DNA from: Chthoniobacter flavus Ellin428
GTDB lineage: Bacteria; Verrucomicrobiota; Verrucomicrobiia; Chthoniobacterales; Chthoniobacteraceae
Length of the DNA stretch: 47,920 nucleotides
NCBI RefSeq assembly: GCF_000173075.1
Contig: NZ_ABVL01000038.1
Span: forward strand, 1 to 47,920
Reading direction: 5' to 3'
Shown: positions 23,734 to 31,783 of the stretch, in pieces
Layout: every line of letters begins with the position of its first letter
How positions within the stretch are numbered: the first letter of the stretch is position 1
The notes under the pieces: model-generated
What the model was told of the DNA's origin: nothing
Databases searched by the model: none
Seen by the model: the letters and a program-made list of their open reading frames with translations, nothing else
Made by a program: the position numbers and the translations under genes

Positions 23734-23818
23734 TTGACCACGGATTTCACAGATTTCACGGATTAGAGGTCGCCGCGGATTCTTTAATCCGTGAAATCCG
23801 AGTAATCCGTGGTTGATC
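23734..23818. repeat. GGATTTCAC nonamer hairpin
   Basis: TTGACCACGGATTTCACAG with nine-base periodicity (GGATTTCAC, AGATTTCAC, GGATTAGAG) is followed by an inverted arm AATCCGTGAAATCCGAGTAA and ATCCGTGGTTGATC. The core is like that of family C but without its GTGTACCGAAA termini. The rest of 23367-23957 contains no gene. Confidence 0.75.
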
Positions 23819-23957
23819 TCCTCCTCAGTCGAAAACCGTTTGGTTGCAACTCGCCGCGCTGGGTCTCTGCGTTTTTCCTCATCCCCGACGAAAACGAACC
23901 GGGCCACGCCCTGGAAAGAGCGTGACCCGTCAGATCGATCAAATAAACAGCACGCTC

Positions 23958-24983
23958 CTACGCGCCCATGCCATCCTCAAAGCTGCCGGCGGCGGGCTTG
24001 ATGAGGAGATGGTCGCGGACGTAGGCGATGCCGTTGGCGCTGGTCGAATCGAGGTCGCGATGCGCGCTCTCGGCTTCGACCACGAGCGGGGCGGTCTTGG
24101 TGCCGTGGAGCTGGCAATAGCGGTTCGGAAATCCGACCATGAGCAGGAGCTCGACATAGCGGCTCATGTTCAAGTCGCCGCTCGGCAGGTCGGTGAACTG
24201 CATGGCGCGGCCGGGCCAGTTCGGCTCCATCGTGCGCAGCGGGAAGCCGGCGCGGATGGTGAAGTTCTTCACGTGCGCGGCGTAAATGTATTGGCCGACC
24301 TTGAGAAAACGCGTTTCCCACGATTCACCTTCCCAGCAGTGCGACGGATCGGCATTCACGGCCATCGTCTCGTCGTTGCCGGTGATCTTCACGAGATTGA
24401 GGAAATCGTCGGCCGTGCTCGCGGCGGTGCCGGGATGAATCTCATGGCAGAGCTTGATGCCGAGCTTGCGGGCGTGATCGCGGATCTTCTTTGTCTTCTT
24501 CACGAAGCGATCGTTGCCTTCCTTGATCAGGTCGTAGCCCGGGCCGGCCCAGAAGCCCCACGGATACCCGGTGGCGATTTCCCAGCCATAGGCGGTGCCC
24601 CAGAACATCGGCATGACTTTCAGTCCGAGGTCGGCGATGAGGTCGAGGAGCTTGAGCGAATAATTCTCCGCCCATTTTTCGATCTCGGCGGGCGACTTCT
24701 TGGCAATGTCGGCGGGGATGAACGGGCGGATCGTCGGCGACTCGGTCCAGGCCGTGGTGTGCACCCAGATCGGGCAGTGGCCGCTCACGCCGTCGATGGT
24801 CAGCTCAGCGTCCGCGAACGCCGCTTTGATTTCCTTGGCGGACTTGAAGAGCTTGCCGCCATGGAGCATGTAATTGCTCGGCTGCGCACCGGTGGCGCCG
24901 CTGCGCTTGGCGTAAGCGAGGAAGTCGGCGAGGGGCTTGGCGCCGTGCTGGGCGCCTTCGATGGAGGGATGGTAGCAGGACAT
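23958..24983 (-). CDS. Sugar phosphate isomerase/epimerase (xylose isomerase-like TIM barrel)
   Basis: The 341-residue product has no signal peptide and is a full barrel of the AP_endonuc_2 clan. Candidate metal ligands are E in LCHEIHPGT, D and H in VNADPSHCWEG, H in AHVKNF and E in VVEAESAH, in the expected order. HVKNFTIRAG and FPNRYCQLHGT point to the sugar isomerase/epimerase group rather than to endonuclease IV. Unlike its neighbour at 22452-23366 it is cytoplasmic. The reaction is unknown. It is a single gene with about 600 bases of repeat-rich DNA downstream. Confidence 0.85.
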   Translation of the reverse strand: MSCYHPSIEGAQHGAKPLADFLAYAKRSGATGAQPSNYMLHGGKLFKSAKEIKAAFADAELTIDGVSGHCPIWVHTTAWTESPTIRPFIPADIAKKSPAEIEKWAENYSLKLLDLIADLGLKVMPMFWGTAYGWEIATGYPWGFWAGPGYDLIKEGNDRFVKKTKKIRDHARKLGIKLCHEIHPGTAASTADDFLNLVKITGNDETMAVNADPSHCWEGESWETRFLKVGQYIYAAHVKNFTIRAGFPLRTMEPNWPGRAMQFTDLPSGDLNMSRYVELLLMVGFPNRYCQLHGTKTAPLVVEAESAHRDLDSTSANGIAYVRDHLLIKPAAGSFEDGMGA

Positions 24984-25068
24984 GGGTAAAATGAGGGTGT
25001 GAAGAGAAGGGAATACGATCTAGCGGGCGGGCCGGGGAGGTGCAATAGGAATGATCCCGGGGGAGGAA

Positions 25069-25123
25069 TGCGGAATGCGGAATGTGGAATGCGGAATGTG
25101 GAATGTGGAATGCGGAATGGCGA
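25069..25123. repeat. Heptamer tandem repeat GGAATGY
   Basis: About seven units of GGAATGC or GGAATGT in tandem. A degenerate inverted arm rich in GCATTCGT follows at about 25141-25200, ending just ahead of the hypoxanthine phosphoribosyltransferase ATG. Confidence 0.8.
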
Positions 25124-25212
25124 ATCCCGTGAAGCGGGGAGGCATTCGTGCTTTTGCATTCGTTCGTTCCCGCGTATGCGGGATCATTACTCATTCGTCA
25201 TTTCCCTTTCCT

Positions 25213-25758
25213 ATGCTCAACGACGTCGAACGCATTCTCTTTCACGAGCAGACCATTCTCAGCCGGCTCGATGAACTGGCGCGGGAAATCACCGAAGCCT
25301 ATCGCGGAAAGGAATTGACCGTGGTCGCGGTGCTCAATGGTTCGCTCATTTTCGCCGCCGATTTGCTCCGGCGCATTCCGCTGCCGCTCAAGCTCGATTG
25401 CCTGAGCGTGGCCAGTTACCATGGCGGCACGGAAAGCAGCGGGGCGGTGACATTCAAGCAGCTCCATACGCCGGACGTCGATGGCCGGCATGTGCTCGTC
25501 ATCGACGACATCCTCGACAGCGGCCGCACGCTCCACGCCATCTGTGCGCGGCTGCGGAAGGAAGCGCGTCCAGCGAGCGTGCGGGTCTGCGTGCTGCTGC
25601 GCAAACGCATTGCCCGCGCCGAGGAACTGGAGGCGGATTTCGTTGGCTTCGATATCGGCCAGGAATTCGTCATCGGCTACGGGCTCGACTACCAGGAAGA
25701 GTATCGCAACCTGCCGTTCGTCGGCGTGCTCAAGCAGGAGGTGTTTGCCTCCGGTTAG
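25213..25758 (+). CDS. hpt: Hypoxanthine phosphoribosyltransferase
   Basis: The 181-residue product salvages hypoxanthine or guanine to the nucleotide with PRPP. The PRPP loop VLVIDDILDSGRTL lies at residues 94-107, the flexible-loop region SYHGGTESSG at 69-78 and the late FDIGQEFVIGYGLDYQEEYRNLP is typical of Hpt. The length is usual. ATG 25213 is chosen since the upstream frame is translated heptamer repeat. The stop overlaps that of the converging gene. Confidence 0.93.
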   Translation: MLNDVERILFHEQTILSRLDELAREITEAYRGKELTVVAVLNGSLIFAADLLRRIPLPLKLDCLSVASYHGGTESSGAVTFKQLHTPDVDGRHVLVIDDILDSGRTLHAICARLRKEARPASVRVCVLLRKRIARAEELEADFVGFDIGQEFVIGYGLDYQEEYRNLPFVGVLKQEVFASG

Positions 25759-26933
25759 AGCTGATTGTAAACGATCTCCAGCGTGATGACTCCGTAGGAG
25801 GTGACCAGCGCCGGATCCTTTTCCATCCAGCGCGCGGTGTCGTTGACCCACGAGCCGTCGCCGGCCTGGAGTTGGATGAGCTTGAGGGCCAGGTCGTGCG
25901 CCCAGTCGAGCTTCCGTCCGTCGGCGGTTTCGAAGTCGTGAATGCCGGAGGTCGCGAGGCCTTTCGCGGCGAGGTGATAGTAGTAATAGAGCCCCGCCCG
26001 GCCGAGGCCTGGGTTTTCCTCGAGCGTGTAGTTCTTCTGCAGCCATTCGACCGCGGCGGCAATGCGCGGGTCGTCGCGCTTGAGATCGGCGTAGATGTAG
26101 CTGAGCAAGCCGGCATACGTCATGGTGCCGTAACTGCGCAGCGCTTTCTTGCCATTGGGTAGGTCCTGTTCACCGGCGTTGCTGTCGCCCGGATAGTAGA
26201 TGAAGCCGCCCTTGTTGGCCGCATCTCCACTAGCCCATTTCTGTTTGTTGTATTTCGGCAGATTCTGGCAGCGGGAGATGAAATCGATCGCCGCCTGCCA
26301 GTTCAGTTCCTTGGCGCCGGAAGTTTCGATCGAGGGATGCGTGGTCTTGTAGGCACGCAACGCCTCCAAGGCGATGAGCGTATTGTCCAGGTCGGGAAAT
26401 CCGCGCCGCGGATTCACCCCCGTCGGCCCATAGCCGATGCCGCCATTCATCTCCGGCTGAGCCAGGTTTTCCGCCTGCATGCCGACGATGAAATTGTTCG
26501 CGCGCTTCAGCATCGGCTCATCCTTCGGATCGCCAGTATTGAGCAGCGCCATGAGGCACACCGAGGTATTGTAGTTGGAAAGGCCGCTCGTGTAGATGCC
26601 GCCGTCGGGCTGCACTTTGCTGCGCAGGTAGGCATAGCCCTTGTTCAAGACATCGGCGTATTCGGTTTTCGCCTTGCCGGTGGGTTCGCGGTAAAAAGCG
26701 ATGAGCGGCAGGGCGGTGAGAGCCGGATGCTCGGCAGAGGCTTCGGCATTCTCGGGATTGGCAATGGAGCCGTCTGCCTGCTGCTGTTTCTTCAACCAGG
26801 CGAGACCTTTGTCGATGGCGAGGAGGACTTCGTTGCGGACGGAGAGATTGGATTCCTTGCGGGGAGGCGGTTCCGCGGCAAAGAGCGAGTTCGAGCCCAG
26901 CAGGGCGACGGCGAGGAGAATCGTGGTTTTCAT
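25755..26933 (-). CDS. Secreted prenyltransferase/squalene-cyclase-fold protein
   Basis: The 392-residue product has a signal peptide (cleaved near residue 20) and repeats of the terpenoid cyclase alpha/alpha toroid: AIDKGLAWLKKQQQADGSI, NKGYAYLRSKVQPDGGIY, AIDFISRCQNLPKYNKQ, AAVEWLQKNYTLEENPGLG and LIQLQAGDGSWVND (QW-like motifs). It has no DXDD proton-donor motif of squalene-hopene cyclases that I could see, so a cyclase reaction is not supported; a fold used for binding is as likely. Its ATG overlaps the stop of the YdjY-domain gene as ATGA. A paralogous protein lies at 29633-30682. Confidence 0.82.
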   Translation of the reverse strand: MKTTILLAVALLGSNSLFAAEPPPRKESNLSVRNEVLLAIDKGLAWLKKQQQADGSIANPENAEASAEHPALTALPLIAFYREPTGKAKTEYADVLNKGYAYLRSKVQPDGGIYTSGLSNYNTSVCLMALLNTGDPKDEPMLKRANNFIVGMQAENLAQPEMNGGIGYGPTGVNPRRGFPDLDNTLIALEALRAYKTTHPSIETSGAKELNWQAAIDFISRCQNLPKYNKQKWASGDAANKGGFIYYPGDSNAGEQDLPNGKKALRSYGTMTYAGLLSYIYADLKRDDPRIAAAVEWLQKNYTLEENPGLGRAGLYYYYHLAAKGLATSGIHDFETADGRKLDWAHDLALKLIQLQAGDGSWVNDTARWMEKDPALVTSYGVITLEIVYNQL

Positions 26934-27661
26934 TTCGCGGGAGATTTGGCGTCGGGCGCCGAGAGGAGAGTGAGGGTGATCTCCACCGGGGTTTTGACCG
27001 GTGGGACGGCCTTCGTGTTCACCGCCCAGATCTGATCATTATCATTACCCTTGCGCGGATTGTTGATCAAGGCGGCGGGGTAGGTGACGAGCGCGGCGTG
27101 GGCGCCTTCGATCTGGGCGAGGAAATGGCCCTCGTTGAACGTCGAGCCGTTGTAGATCCACGGGCCGCGCGTGACCTGCTTCTTCGTCTCGGTATTGAAG
27201 AGCCAGTCTTCGACCGGCGCGCTCTTCTCGGTGCCGCCGGCTTTCCAATGCACGGTGATGTCGATGTCATCCCCCTTCAGCGGGGGCGCGGTCTTGAGGT
27301 ATTTCGAGTCGATCTGGCTGGGCGGTAGGTCGCCACTTTGCGACCCGGAACCCTTGGCACCCAGCAGCAGCATGGCGAAGTGCAGATCGCTCGGTGTCAC
27401 GTCGGAGACCAGCAGGCTTTCGTGGGTGTTGCCCTGCTCAGTCACGATGAGGTACTCGAGGTTGCCGTCGTTCATGTTCAAGACGCCGGGGAAGGTGACG
27501 GTGCGCGCCTTCTGGTCGAGCCGGATTTGCCCGATCTGGTAAACGCCCGGGCTGATTTCGTGCATGATGGGCGAGGCGGGCGGCGGTTCATTTTGGGCCT
27601 GCACGGGCGTCAACAGAAGGGCCGTGCAAAGCAGGAAAAGGAGGGAGGGCAATTTCGGCAT
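26930..27661 (-). CDS. Secreted YdjY-domain protein
   Basis: The 243-residue product has a signal peptide (to about residue 22) and a YdjY-like core: RTVTFPGVLNMNDGNLEYLIVTEQGNTHESLLVSDVTPSDLHFAMLLLG is, in its order of blocks, the signature of that domain (residues 54-102), followed by a beta domain with WLFNTETKKQV and GHFLAQIEGAHAALVTYP. The function of YdjY domains is unknown. It is first in a pair with the toroid protein gene, which starts within its stop codon, so the two products are made together and probably act outside the cytoplasm. Confidence 0.82.
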   Translation of the reverse strand: MPKLPSLLFLLCTALLLTPVQAQNEPPPASPIMHEISPGVYQIGQIRLDQKARTVTFPGVLNMNDGNLEYLIVTEQGNTHESLLVSDVTPSDLHFAMLLLGAKGSGSQSGDLPPSQIDSKYLKTAPPLKGDDIDITVHWKAGGTEKSAPVEDWLFNTETKKQVTRGPWIYNGSTFNEGHFLAQIEGAHAALVTYPAALINNPRKGNDNDQIWAVNTKAVPPVKTPVEITLTLLSAPDAKSPAK

Positions 27662-27714
27662 GCGGGAGGGAAAATAGCCGGGTTCCGCCGCGTGGCGATG
27701 GCGGAGTTTTGGGG

Positions 27715-27846
27715 AGAGTTGATAGTTGATGGTTGAGAGTTGATAGCCACGGGTTCCCCTGCGTCATTTCTCCCGCGCTTCCTCCCCGGAACTCATTGGA
27801 TGTTGGATGTTGGATGTTGGATGTTGGATGTTGGATGTTGGAAGTT
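27715..27846. repeat. Two heptamer tandem arrays, AGTTGAT and TTGGATG
   Basis: 27715-27746 repeats AGTTGAT/GGTTGAG units; 27795-27846 holds about seven exact TTGGATG units. They are two different heptamer sequences in one 240-base gap. Inverted partners were not found here. Confidence 0.85.
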
Positions 27847-27899
27847 CCGCCTTTCCCGCTCGGTCGGAAGTAGTCGGATCGGGAGGCGGCTCGACAACG

Positions 27900-28466
27900 A
27901 TGGGTCGGTTGAGGCACCGTTTTCCGGTGCACCCCCTTCAGAAACGCATTTTCATCTGCGGTGAGCATGAGCGGGTCGACTATCGCTGCAGTGGGATTTC
28001 GCATTTCATCTGCATCGCGAATCCTGGAGCCACGGTCACGCTGCCGGAATGGTTCAAGGGAGCCTGCCTGCAACTCTGGTTTGGCGATGTCGTTTCGGAG
28101 CGGGACGCTGCTCTATGCAATACGCGAGCGGTGAGCGAGGAGGATATTCGGCAGGCAATCGAGTTTTCGCGGGCCGCACTGCAGGAACCGGAGACGAAGA
28201 TGCTCGTTTCCTGCAACTATGGAGCGTCGCGCTCCACCGGGTTGGCGTATGTGCTTCTGGCCGACCATCTCGGCGCCGGGAAGGAAGCAGAGGCATTCCA
28301 GCTCATGCTGAAAATTCGGGAGACGGCCGTCCCGAATGGCATGGTCATTCGCGTGGCGGATGCGGTGCTGGAGCGTAACGGCGAACTGCTGGGCCCCCTG
28401 CGGAAGTTCAATGCCGAATTGTCGTCGGAGCTATTTCCTGTGTCCTACGGCTTCAAACGCTCCTAG
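27900..28466 (+). CDS. Protein tyrosine/dual-specificity phosphatase-like protein
   Basis: The ~188-residue product has the CX5R loop CNYGASR (C105 to R111) followed by Ser and a helix (TGLAYVLLADHLG), as in cysteine phosphatases of the dual-specificity class. Upstream LQLWFGDVVSERD may give the general acid Asp. The first ~15 residues are poorly conserved-looking and the start is uncertain: ATG 27900 has a weak GGAGGCGG about 13 bases ahead; a later start is possible. It stands alone between heptamer repeats and a converging frameshifted gene. Confidence 0.65.
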   Translation: MGRLRHRFPVHPLQKRIFICGEHERVDYRCSGISHFICIANPGATVTLPEWFKGACLQLWFGDVVSERDAALCNTRAVSEEDIRQAIEFSRAALQEPETKMLVSCNYGASRSTGLAYVLLADHLGAGKEAEAFQLMLKIRETAVPNGMVIRVADAVLERNGELLGPLRKFNAELSSELFPVSYGFKRS

Positions 28467-28474
28467 GAAGAGCC

Positions 28475-29544
28475 TTAGTGGCGCAGGAAGAAGGCCTGGA
28501 TCCAGTGCCCCTTCGTGTCCGCGGTGGCGTTGGCTGTGGCGTCGACGCGGAGGATGAGATTGTGGACGCCGGTGAGCGCGACGCGCAGGAGTTGAGGCGC
28601 TTCGCCGGCGGTGAGGGCCGGGCTGCGGGCGACGACGCGTCCATCGGCCAGGACGCTGAAGACCATTTTTTGGTCGGCTGGCGTGCTGTCATCCGCAGCG
28701 ACCCGGGCGATAAATTCCGTGAAGCCGGCGGGCGCCACGCAACTGGCCACGCACTTGGCGGCCATGGTGAAGCCGCGCTCGGGGAGGAGATGCAGGCCTT
28801 CGGTTGGTTCGGCGCGCAACAGCCCAAACGTGGCCACGGGGCGGCAGCGACTGGCCCCGGCGCGGATCTCGACGACGTCGGAAGTGCCGAGGAGGAGATT
28901 GTCGTAGAGCGTGCCTTTGATGGTGACGTTGGTCCGATCGGGGGCAACGTATTCCGCGGGGAAGAGGGAGCCGTCGCGGGTGCGGACTTCGTAGGGCGAG
29001 TTGGGCAGATGGGCATCGCGCAGGACCAGGGCGTGGATATCCCTCGCCGGAAAAGTGCGCGGGCCAAAGATGGGATTGAAAACCTTCACCACCTCGACGT
29101 CCGCACCTTTGATGGTGCCGGAAAAGAAATCGCCCTTGGGCAGCAATACGCCGGTTTGCCCGCCGGGGATACTGGCGCGAGCTCGACGGGGAAGGGGGTG
29201 TAGATGATCCAGGCGATCTCGTCGGCAGAGAGGGAGAGGTTGCGCTTGGGAAACTTGACCACGGGATCGTTGAACGGTCCCCACGGCGCCGCGAGTCGCA
29301 CCCCGCTGCGCAAGACGACACCCGGGGTGAACATCTCCTGCGCCGGAGCGCCGTCGAATTGCACGCGATAGATGCTCCCGAGGTCCATTTTGACCACGGG
29401 GCCTTTCTCCGGCCGAAAGACGACGCCTCCGAAATCGAGCTCGGTTTTGCCGGTGAGAACCTCGCCATTGAAGGTTTCAATGGAGCCGGCGTGGACGGCC
29501 AGGCTGCCCAGAAGCGCGAAGAGCATGAAGGTCAGCAAACGCAT
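28475..29544 (-). pseudogene. Secreted NPCBM-like domain protein with a frameshift
   Basis: From ATG 29544 a signal peptide (RLLTFMLFALLGSLAVHA) leads into a beta-rich part (IETFNGEVLTGKTELDFGG ... SADEIAWIIYTPFP). After VELA the frame changes: the continuation ASIPGGQTGVLLPKGDFF runs in another frame down to the stop at 28475 and has a C-terminal NPCBM/NEW2-like sandwich (GFTMAAKCVASCVAP, VFSVLADGRVVA, HNLILRVDA). A one-base loss near 29177-29180 explains this. The intact protein would be about 356 residues and secreted, probably sugar-binding. Pseudogene or consensus error. Confidence 0.75.
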
Positions 29545-29572
29545 CGACAGGCTTCGGACCACCGGAAAGAGG

Positions 29573-29610
29573 TTGAAACGCAGAGGTCGCAGAGACGCAG
29601 AGGATACGAG
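29573..29610. repeat. AACGCAGAGGTCGCAGAG repeat
   Basis: A single unit of GAAACGCAGAGGTCGCAGAG and GACGCAGAG between two minus-strand genes of the toroid cluster; same family as at 8095-8203 and 23588-23662. Confidence 0.65.
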
Positions 29611-29632
29611 AGTGGACGTCAGGTTCAAACGA

Positions 29633-30682
29633 TCAACGCTGGTAAAGAGGGATGTAGTGCCACGGCATGGCGAGGATCGTGGCGTGGGCGGCGGTGCAAT
29701 AGACCGGCCCGACCTCGCCATTCCAATAGCATTGGTCGCCCTCGCGTTTCACGCTGCCGAGGAGGGTGTCTTTCATGAGGCCATACCAGCGCTTCCAGGT
29801 ATTGCCGCCAATCATGTAGAGCGCGGGAGTGGCGTAATTGCAGCCGTAGGTCCACCACTGGCCGCCGCCCCGGTTCTTCTCGAAGAGATAATCGCAGCCG
29901 GTCTGCACGAGGGGATCGTCGTATTGCCCGCAGACTTGCAAGGAGTAGACGGCTGCGGCAGTCCGTGCGAAGCCGGCTTCCCCGCGGCCGGCCTGGTAGC
30001 TGAAGCCGCCGGCGGCGCCGGATTTGCAACGCCGCACGTAATCGATGGCGTCGTCGATGGTTTGTTGCGGCACATCGAGCCCGCCATTTTTCGCTGCGCG
30101 CAGGGCGACGACCTGCATGACGGTGACAGAGATATCGGCATCGCCGGGGAAAGGGCGATAACGCCAGCCGCCTTTATTTTCGCCCTTGTCGCTCTGCGTA
30201 CTGACGATGAGTTTCACCGCGCGCTCGAGCTTGGTGCGGATGGCGGCGGAGCGCGTCTGGCCGTAGAGCTCGGCGAGCGCGATGGTGGCGATACCGTGAT
30301 TGTACATGTACTGGCCGGCGGCCACCCCCCGGTAAGTGCCATCGGGCTGAATGGAATCGAGGAGGAACTGCATCCCCGCGTTGACCTGCCGTGCGTAGTC
30401 GCCTTCCTCGGGCAGATTTCCGGCAGCGACGAAGGCCAGCAGCACGTAGCCGGTGATGGCCACGGGATGATCGCCACGCCGGCCGACCGCGGTCCACGAA
30501 CCATTGGTCTGCTGCTGGGCGGCGAGATAGCGGAGCGAGCCATTGATCACCGCTTCGGTCGGCGGATCGACCACCACGGTGTCGGTGGCGGCGGGCTCCT
30601 CCGCCGACAGCGAAAGGGAGCACGCCAAAATGACCGCGCAAATCGTCGCGGTGATAAAGTGGGGCGCTAGAGGGGAGGGCAC
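29633..30682 (-). CDS. Secreted terpene-cyclase-fold (prenyltransferase repeat) protein
   Basis: The 349-residue product has a signal peptide (about 27 residues) and toroid repeats: SLRYLAAQQQTNGSWTAVG, GMQFLLDSIQPDGTYRG, AVKLIVSTQSDKGENKGGWRY, AIDYVRRCKSGAAGGFSYQ and CDYLFEKNRGGGQWWTYG. The GDADISVTVMQVVALRAAKNGG block recurs across a group of Planctomycete/Verrucomicrobial proteins; DADIS lies where cyclases have DXDD but lacks the second Asp pair. The start is a GTG at 30682 with no clear ribosome binding site. It lies upstream of the NPCBM-like gene on the same strand and is a distant paralog of 25755-26933. Confidence 0.82.
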   Translation of the reverse strand: MPSPLAPHFITATICAVILACSLSLSAEEPAATDTVVVDPPTEAVINGSLRYLAAQQQTNGSWTAVGRRGDHPVAITGYVLLAFVAAGNLPEEGDYARQVNAGMQFLLDSIQPDGTYRGVAAGQYMYNHGIATIALAELYGQTRSAAIRTKLERAVKLIVSTQSDKGENKGGWRYRPFPGDADISVTVMQVVALRAAKNGGLDVPQQTIDDAIDYVRRCKSGAAGGFSYQAGRGEAGFARTAAAVYSLQVCGQYDDPLVQTGCDYLFEKNRGGGQWWTYGCNYATPALYMIGGNTWKRWYGLMKDTLLGSVKREGDQCYWNGEVGPVYCTAAHATILAMPWHYIPLYQR

Positions 30683-30746
30683 GAAGGCTACGTTAGCAAG
30701 TGGGAGGGAAATGGAAAGGGCGGGAGAGGGATGGGCAGAAAGTGCG

Positions 30747-30803
30747 GAGGAATAGGAGCGATCGGATTCCTATACCTCCTATACTTCCTATTCCTCCTAT
30801 CGA
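30747..30803. repeat. Nonamer repeat hairpin (TCCTATWCC family), copy 2
   Basis: A short GGAGGAATAGGAG arm precedes four TTCCTATAC/CTCCTATAC/TTCCTATTC/CTCCTATCG units with a nine-base period. The last unit contains the TAG stop (30799-30797) of the minus-strand ABC ATPase gene, so the hairpin begins right at its stop codon and may act as its terminator. Confidence 0.75.
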
Positions 30804-31594
30804 ACGACCCGCGATGCCGCGCTCAACGCATACCGCCCTCCTTTTTGCGCGAGACGCAGCGGGGCATCGAAAGTCTTGCTGAGATTGCGCGAGGTGAGGA
30901 CGGCTTCCTTTTCCCCGAAATCGAGCACCTGCCCCTTGCGGAGCAGCAGGGCATGGCTGAAGACGGGAACGATTTCCTCCACATGATGGGTGACGAAGAT
31001 GAGTGCCGGTGCGCCGCGCTGGGCGCCGAGGCGCTGGACGAAGGCGAGGAAGTGTTCGCGGGCCACGGGATCGAGGCCGGCACAGGGTTCATCGAGGATG
31101 AGCAGCCGGGGCCTGGCCATGAGCGCCCGGCCGATTAGCACCCGCTGGCGTTCGCCCTGGCTGAGCACTTCCCAGCGGCGGTCGGCCAGATGGCTGGCTT
31201 CCACGGCGCGCAGGATGCGGGTGGCGGTCGCGCGATCGGCCGATTTCACGCTGCCCCAGTAATCGATCATGGCGTATTTGCCGCTGATGACCGTGAGGAG
31301 GGCCGGTTCGTGGTCGGCCAGCATCTGGCGCACACTGGAGCTGACGATGCCGACGTGGGTGCGGAGCTCGCGCCAGTCGGTCTCGCCAAAGGTCTGCCCG
31401 AGAACCGTGATCGCGCCGCTGGTGGGGGAAAGATACCCGGTCAGGGAACTGAGCAGGGAGGTCTTCCCCGAGCCATTGGCGCCCAGGATGACCCAGTGTT
31501 CCCCCTTCTGAACTGTCCAGGAAAGGTCATCGAGAATGCGCGTTTCGCCGCGACGAATGGTCAGATTGCGAATATCGAGGATCGGAGAGGGCAT
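30797..31594 (-). CDS. ABC transporter ATP-binding protein
   Basis: The 265-residue product is a single ATPase: Walker A GANGSGKTS near residue 38, Q-loop region SSSVRQ, signature LSQGERQRVLIGRAL, Walker B RLLILDEPCAGLD and switch His in FVTHHVEE. It resembles the YlmA/ModF-like group of cytoplasmic ATPases (ENHWVILGANGSGKT style) with a 20-residue basic tail. No permease gene is next to it, so its membrane partner is elsewhere, or it does not transport. ATG 31594 starts just before the conserved ILDIRNL strand. Confidence 0.88.
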   Translation of the reverse strand: MPSPILDIRNLTIRRGETRILDDLSWTVQKGEHWVILGANGSGKTSLLSSLTGYLSPTSGAITVLGQTFGETDWRELRTHVGIVSSSVRQMLADHEPALLTVISGKYAMIDYWGSVKSADRATATRILRAVEASHLADRRWEVLSQGERQRVLIGRALMARPRLLILDEPCAGLDPVAREHFLAFVQRLGAQRGAPALIFVTHHVEEIVPVFSHALLLRKGQVLDFGEKEAVLTSRNLSKTFDAPLRLAQKGGRYALSAASRVVR

Positions 31595-31735
31595 GAGGAA
31601 TGCAGAAGGGCGAAGTCGGAATGGGGAATGAGGGATGACGGATGCCGTAGAGGGAGGGAAGACGCAAATTCAGGGGCATGAATTTTGGCCGGCCGGATAC
31701 GTCATTCCCAATTCCGAATTCCGCACTCCGCATCC
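31594..31735. repeat. Heptamer-type inverted arrays (GGAATGN family)
   Basis: Left arm 31597-31645 has GAGGAATGC, GGAATGGGGAATGAGGG units; right arm 31704-31735 is the inverted CATTCCCAATTCCGAATTCC run with a seven-base period. They enclose about 60 bases without a gene and precede the glycosidase-GT2 gene. Confidence 0.65.
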
Positions 31736-31783
31736 CGCCACTTGCCGATTGCATGCACTCACGGTAAGAACAGCACCCTTTCC

